Assembly (NCBI RefSeq): GCF_001186155.3 | Contig: NZ_CP016540.2 | Location: forward strand, 2,892,001-2,956,000 | Source: Planococcus versutus | GTDB taxonomy: Bacteria; Bacillota; Bacilli; Bacillales_A; Planococcaceae | Direction of reading: 5' to 3' | DNA length: 64,000 nt | Part shown: positions 61,574-64,000 of the stretch, in pieces | How the letters are laid out: each line of letters starts with the position of its first letter | Numbering within the stretch: position 1 is the first letter of the stretch | The notes under the pieces: generated by a model | What the model saw: only the letters and a program-made list of their open reading frames with translations | Databases searched by the model: none | What the model was told of the DNA's origin: nothing | Made by a program: the position numbers and the translations under genes

Positions 61574-62647
61574 TTAAACGGTTACTGCTTTTTTCTCTTT
61601 TTTGATTTGCTTGCTTCGTAATTGACCACAAGCTGCATCGATGTCGGCGCCTTGCTCATGACGTACGCCACAGTTGATGCCTTTTTTCTTCAAAGCATCA
61701 TAAAAAGCAGCAATTGCTTCCGGCGTACTTTGTTGATATTGATCGTGTTCATCAACCGAATTGTACGGAATCAAGTTGACGTAAGATAAGTGGCGCTTGT
61801 CTTCGAGCAACTTCGCCAATTGAATGGCTTCTTCTACATGATCGTTGACGTCACGCAGCATAATGTATTCAAACGTGATGCGACGGTTGGATTTCTCCAA
61901 GTAATAATCGATCGCAGCCATTAACTTCTCGATTGGATACGCTTTGTTGATTTTCATAATACGCGTACGCAATTCATTAGTTGGCGCATGAATTGAAATT
62001 GCAAGGTTCACTTGCAAGCCTTCATCTGCATACTCATAGATTTTCGGCACGATTCCACTAGTCGATACGGTAATATGGCGAGCACCAATAGCTAATCCTT
62101 TTTGCGAGTTTACAATGTTTAAAAAGCCCATCAAGTTTGTATAGTTATCGAATGGTTCGCCGATTCCCATAACAACGATATGGCTGACACGCTCTTCTTT
62201 TTGTTGTGTATCAAAATGTGCTTGCACTTGCATGATTTGCTCAACAATTTCGCCCGCGTTTAAATCGCGGCTTTTCTTCAATAGTCCGCTGGCACAGAAA
62301 CTGCAGCCAATATTGCAGCCCACTTGTGTAGTTACACAAACAGAGTTACCGTATTTAAAACGCATCAATACGGTTTCAATCAAGTTGCCATCTTGCATTT
62401 TGAAAAGAAACTTGATCGTGCCATCTGCAGATTCTTGCTTGACTGTTTCTTCCAAAGTACGGATGACAAAATTATCTTCAAGTAGTTGAATGCAGTCTTT
62501 CGACAAGTTGTTCATTTCGTTGAATTGGGTAACACGTTTAATATACAACCAATCCCACACTTGCGTTGCACGGTATTGTTTCTGGCCATTTGCTAAAAAC
62601 CAATCTTTTAACTGGTCTATCGTTAATCCATAAATGGAATTTTTCAT
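61574..62647 (-). CDS. rlmN: 23S rRNA (adenine-2503-C2)/tRNA methyltransferase RlmN
   Basis: 357 residues, radical SAM enzyme. [12 protein letters not shown] gives the C-x3-C-x2-C cluster ligands (about 112-119). [13 protein letters not shown] binds SAM, and Cys in [19 protein letters not shown] near the C-terminus is the methyl-carrying cysteine. It methylates C2 of A2503 in 23S rRNA and A37 in some tRNAs. The resistance homologue Cfr is similar; the chromosomal setting and overall sequence favour RlmN. Start ATG; the AATGAGGG upstream is a modest ribosome site. Confidence 0.9.
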   Translation of the reverse strand: MKNSIYGLTIDQLKDWFLANGQKQYRATQVWDWLYIKRVTQFNEMNNLSKDCIQLLEDNFVIRTLEETVKQESADGTIKFLFKMQDGNLIETVLMRFKYGNSVCVTTQVGCNIGCSFCASGLLKKSRDLNAGEIVEQIMQVQAHFDTQQKEERVSHIVVMGIGEPFDNYTNLMGFLNIVNSQKGLAIGARHITVSTSGIVPKIYEYADEGLQVNLAISIHAPTNELRTRIMKINKAYPIEKLMAAIDYYLEKSNRRITFEYIMLRDVNDHVEEAIQLAKLLEDKRHLSYVNLIPYNSVDEHDQYQQSTPEAIAAFYDALKKKGINCGVRHEQGADIDAACGQLRSKQIKKEKKAVTV

Positions 62648-62803
62648 TTTAGAACCCTCATTTCAAATTTCACAATTGCTTATTATATTACTAAAAATAA
62701 CGCTTGACAACAACTATTTTTGTTTAGACAGAAAAATCTGATTTGTGCACTTGCTTACTTTCGTGTGGCTAGGGGTACAGAAAGGGAGAAAGGAGTTGTT
62801 GTT

Positions 62804-63274
62804 ATGAGCGCTATTACGCATGTAGGATTGGCAGTTCCAGACTTGGAAAAAGCAATTGACTGGTACAAAAAAGTGTTAGACTTCTATATTTTGGCTGGTC
62901 CATTCGACTTTGACGCGGCGAATGAAGGTTCAGATGCGATGTCATTAGATCTACAAGGTCCAGCGTTGAAAAAAATGCGCAATGTCCATTTAATGTCTTC
63001 AAGCGGTGTTGGCATCGAGCTTTTTGAATTCCAGAATCCTACATATCACGCCGAACACTATTCACCTCATGTTGGTTTCTTTCACATCTGTTTAATTGTC
63101 GATGATCTTGTCGATACGATTGAAAAAGTCGTTCAACACGGCGGCAAGCAACGCAGTAAGATTTGGAATGTCAACAAAGGCAAGCCACATTACTTAGTTT
63201 ATACAGAAGATCCTTTCGGTCACATTATTGAATTGTATACACGCAGTACATCTGAAATTTATGGAAACCGGTAA
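62804..63274 (+). CDS. VOC family (glyoxalase-like) protein
   Basis: 156 residues, two beta-alpha-beta-beta-beta units. The first starts ITHVGLAVPDLEKAIDWYKK and contains IELFEFQNP; the second starts GFFHICLIVDDLVDTIEKVV and ends EDPFGHIIELYTR. The conserved His and Glu ligands fit a metal site of the glyoxalase/bleomycin-resistance/dioxygenase superfamily. The reaction is unknown. The ATG at 62804 has AAAGGAG eight bases upstream, which rules out the longer in-frame start at 62720. Single gene with its own terminator. Confidence 0.87.
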   Translation: MSAITHVGLAVPDLEKAIDWYKKVLDFYILAGPFDFDAANEGSDAMSLDLQGPALKKMRNVHLMSSSGVGIELFEFQNPTYHAEHYSPHVGFFHICLIVDDLVDTIEKVVQHGGKQRSKIWNVNKGKPHYLVYTEDPFGHIIELYTRSTSEIYGNR

Positions 63275-63277
63275 TTG

Positions 63278-63315
63278 AAAAACCCAGGCTGCCTTTCTTA
63301 GGCGCCTGGGTTTTT
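63278..63315 (+). terminator. Terminator of the VOC gene
   Basis: AAAAACCCAGGC, an inner GCC/GGC stem and GCCTGGGTTTTT form a hairpin directly after the stop codon. Confidence 0.9.
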
Positions 63316-63321
63316 CATATG

Positions 63322-63477
63322 TTCAGGAGCTAAACGGCGGCTTCCTTCTTTAGTGTCTAGCTCCAGCAGCCAGCTCCTCGGGGTCGTAAACCAATCTGGC
63401 TATGTGGCTGAAAAACGCCACTTCGCCAGCTTGTCTTACGCCTGTCGGAGCTAAACGGCGGCTTCCGCTTTTCTTTA
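63322..63477 (-). repeat. Hairpin repeat unit, divergent relative of the 17497 array
   Basis: On the minus strand it runs AGAAAAGCGGAAGCCGCCG ... GCTGGAGCTAGACA and then restarts (GAAGCCGCCGTTTAGCTCC), a direct repeat spaced 121 bp. Internal arms pair as CTGGC/GCCAG, GTGGC/GCCAC, AGCTCC/GGAGCT and CGTAA/TTACG. The outer framework matches the array at 17497-18025 but the stem sequences differ while pairing is kept. It lies between the convergent VOC and CoA-transferase genes. Confidence 0.8.
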
Positions 63478-64000
63478 GACAAGTTGTTCTTTTTTTTGTA
63501 GCATGGTGCCGTTTTTGGTTAGGTTAGTGTGCCAAGAAAATGCTTTTTCCAACACATGTGGCGTTTGGCCACCACGTGACAAGGCTTCATCGTAATAAGC
63601 TCGCATTTGTTCACGGTACATTGGGTGGACGCAATTTTCAATAATAAGCGGGACTCGTTCGCGCGGGGCAAGTCCGCGTAAATCTACGTAACCTTGCTCT
63701 GTCACCACTACATCTACGTCATGTTCAGTATGATCTATATGCGTAACGAACGGGACAATACTTGAAATTGCGCCGTTTTTTGCAGTTGACTTGGTAACAA
63801 AAATAGACAATCGAGCATTCCGTGCAAAATCTCCGGAACCGCCAATGCCGTTCATCATTTTACTTCCTGACACATGCGTCGAGTTAACATTTCCATAAAT
63901 ATCGAATTCCAGTGCTGTATTGATGGAAATCAATCCAAGGCGGCGAATCAGTCCCGGATGATTGGTGATTTCTTGCGGCCGCAATACCAGTTTATCGCGG
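63475..64000 (-). CDS. Acetyl-CoA hydrolase/CoA-transferase family protein (C-terminal part, cut by window edge)
   Basis: About 174 C-terminal residues. LRPQEITNHPGLIRRLGLIS, NGIGGSGDFARNARLSIFVT and VTEQGYVDLRGLAPRERVPL are characteristic of the acetyl-CoA hydrolase/succinate CoA-transferase family (Cat1/ScpC-type). The catalytic Glu lies upstream, outside the window. Such enzymes swap CoA between acetate or propionate and succinate. The stop codon overlaps the end of the hairpin repeat by three bases. Complete length and exact acceptor cannot be judged. Confidence 0.88.
   Translation of the reverse strand, partial: RDKLVLRPQEITNHPGLIRRLGLISINTALEFDIYGNVNSTHVSGSKMMNGIGGSGDFARNARLSIFVTKSTAKNGAISSIVPFVTHIDHTEHDVDVVVTEQGYVDLRGLAPRERVPLIIENCVHPMYREQMRAYYDEALSRGGQTPHVLEKAFSWHTNLTKNGTMLQKKEQLV

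Noticed and set aside
61574..62647. Cfr-type ribosomal resistance methyltransferase
   Set aside because: Overall sequence, length and single-copy chromosomal context fit housekeeping RlmN.

Overview
This 64 kb window reads as chromosome of a low-GC Gram-positive of the Planococcaceae, most likely Planococcus or Planomicrobium. The grounds are a C30 carotenoid locus (crtM, crtN, crtP-like, crtQ-like), a complete mrpABCDEFG antiporter, carnitine and betaine osmoprotectant genes, Bacillus-type riboswitches and strong AGGAGG ribosome sites. It also has dispersed hairpin repeats of the GCTGGAGCTAGACA type that I know from Bacillaceae and Planococcaceae genomes. There is no rRNA, tRNA, phage or CRISPR array. 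Taxonomy and function rest on motif recognition; no database search was run.

Layout. 1-2040: persulfide/sulfane-sulfur module on the minus strand (two rhodaneses, a DsrE-like protein, CstR, DUF302) with CstR-type palindromes built into three promoters. 2342-4466: OsmC peroxiredoxin, PfkB sugar kinase, GNAT enzyme. 4534-6534: SAM-riboswitch-controlled metNIQ operon in which metI and metQ have been fused and destroyed by an internal deletion. 6588-8625: divergent methionine-salvage pair mtnU/mtnE. 8692-17496: signal peptidase, SEC-C protein, DUF421 protein, acyl-CoA thioesterase, AAC(3)-like protein, a Fic toxin with VbhA-like antitoxin, DUF779 plus aldehyde dehydrogenase, RluF and a DUF6904 protein. 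17497-18025: 122-bp tandem array in which each unit folds into a long hairpin. 18122-24214: six-gene carnitine-to-glycine-betaine and OpuA operon with a TetR regulator and paired operators. 24561-28278: CBS protein, polar amino acid ABC transporter and an RpiR regulator.

28665-36566: carotenoid locus made of two convergent operons. The plus operon holds a CruF-like protein, an acyltransferase, a glycosyltransferase and a CrtP-like oxidase; the minus operon holds crtN2, crtN and crtM. 36853-44849: LysM-3D wall protein, an IS1182-like MITE, DbpA helicase, a YtxH-like repeat protein, RecQ, an XRE regulator and a POT peptide transporter. 44978-52433: pentapeptide protein, a Usp-like protein and mrpABCDEFG. 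52567-56963: CDP-glycerol transferase, ExoA, UMF1 transporter and a YkuS-YtxH fusion. 57047-60679: TPP-riboswitch-controlled tenA-thiM-thiD-thiE-thiW. 60803-64000: lipoprotein pseudogene, rlmN, VOC protein, a second hairpin repeat and the 3' end of a CoA-transferase gene.

Two themes recur. One is osmotic and ionic homeostasis: OpuA with carnitine conversion, Mrp and stress-type proteins. The other is sulfur and oxidative stress: the CstR regulon, OsmC and carotenoids. Most genes lie in tight, translationally coupled operons ended by strong, often bidirectional, hairpin terminators.
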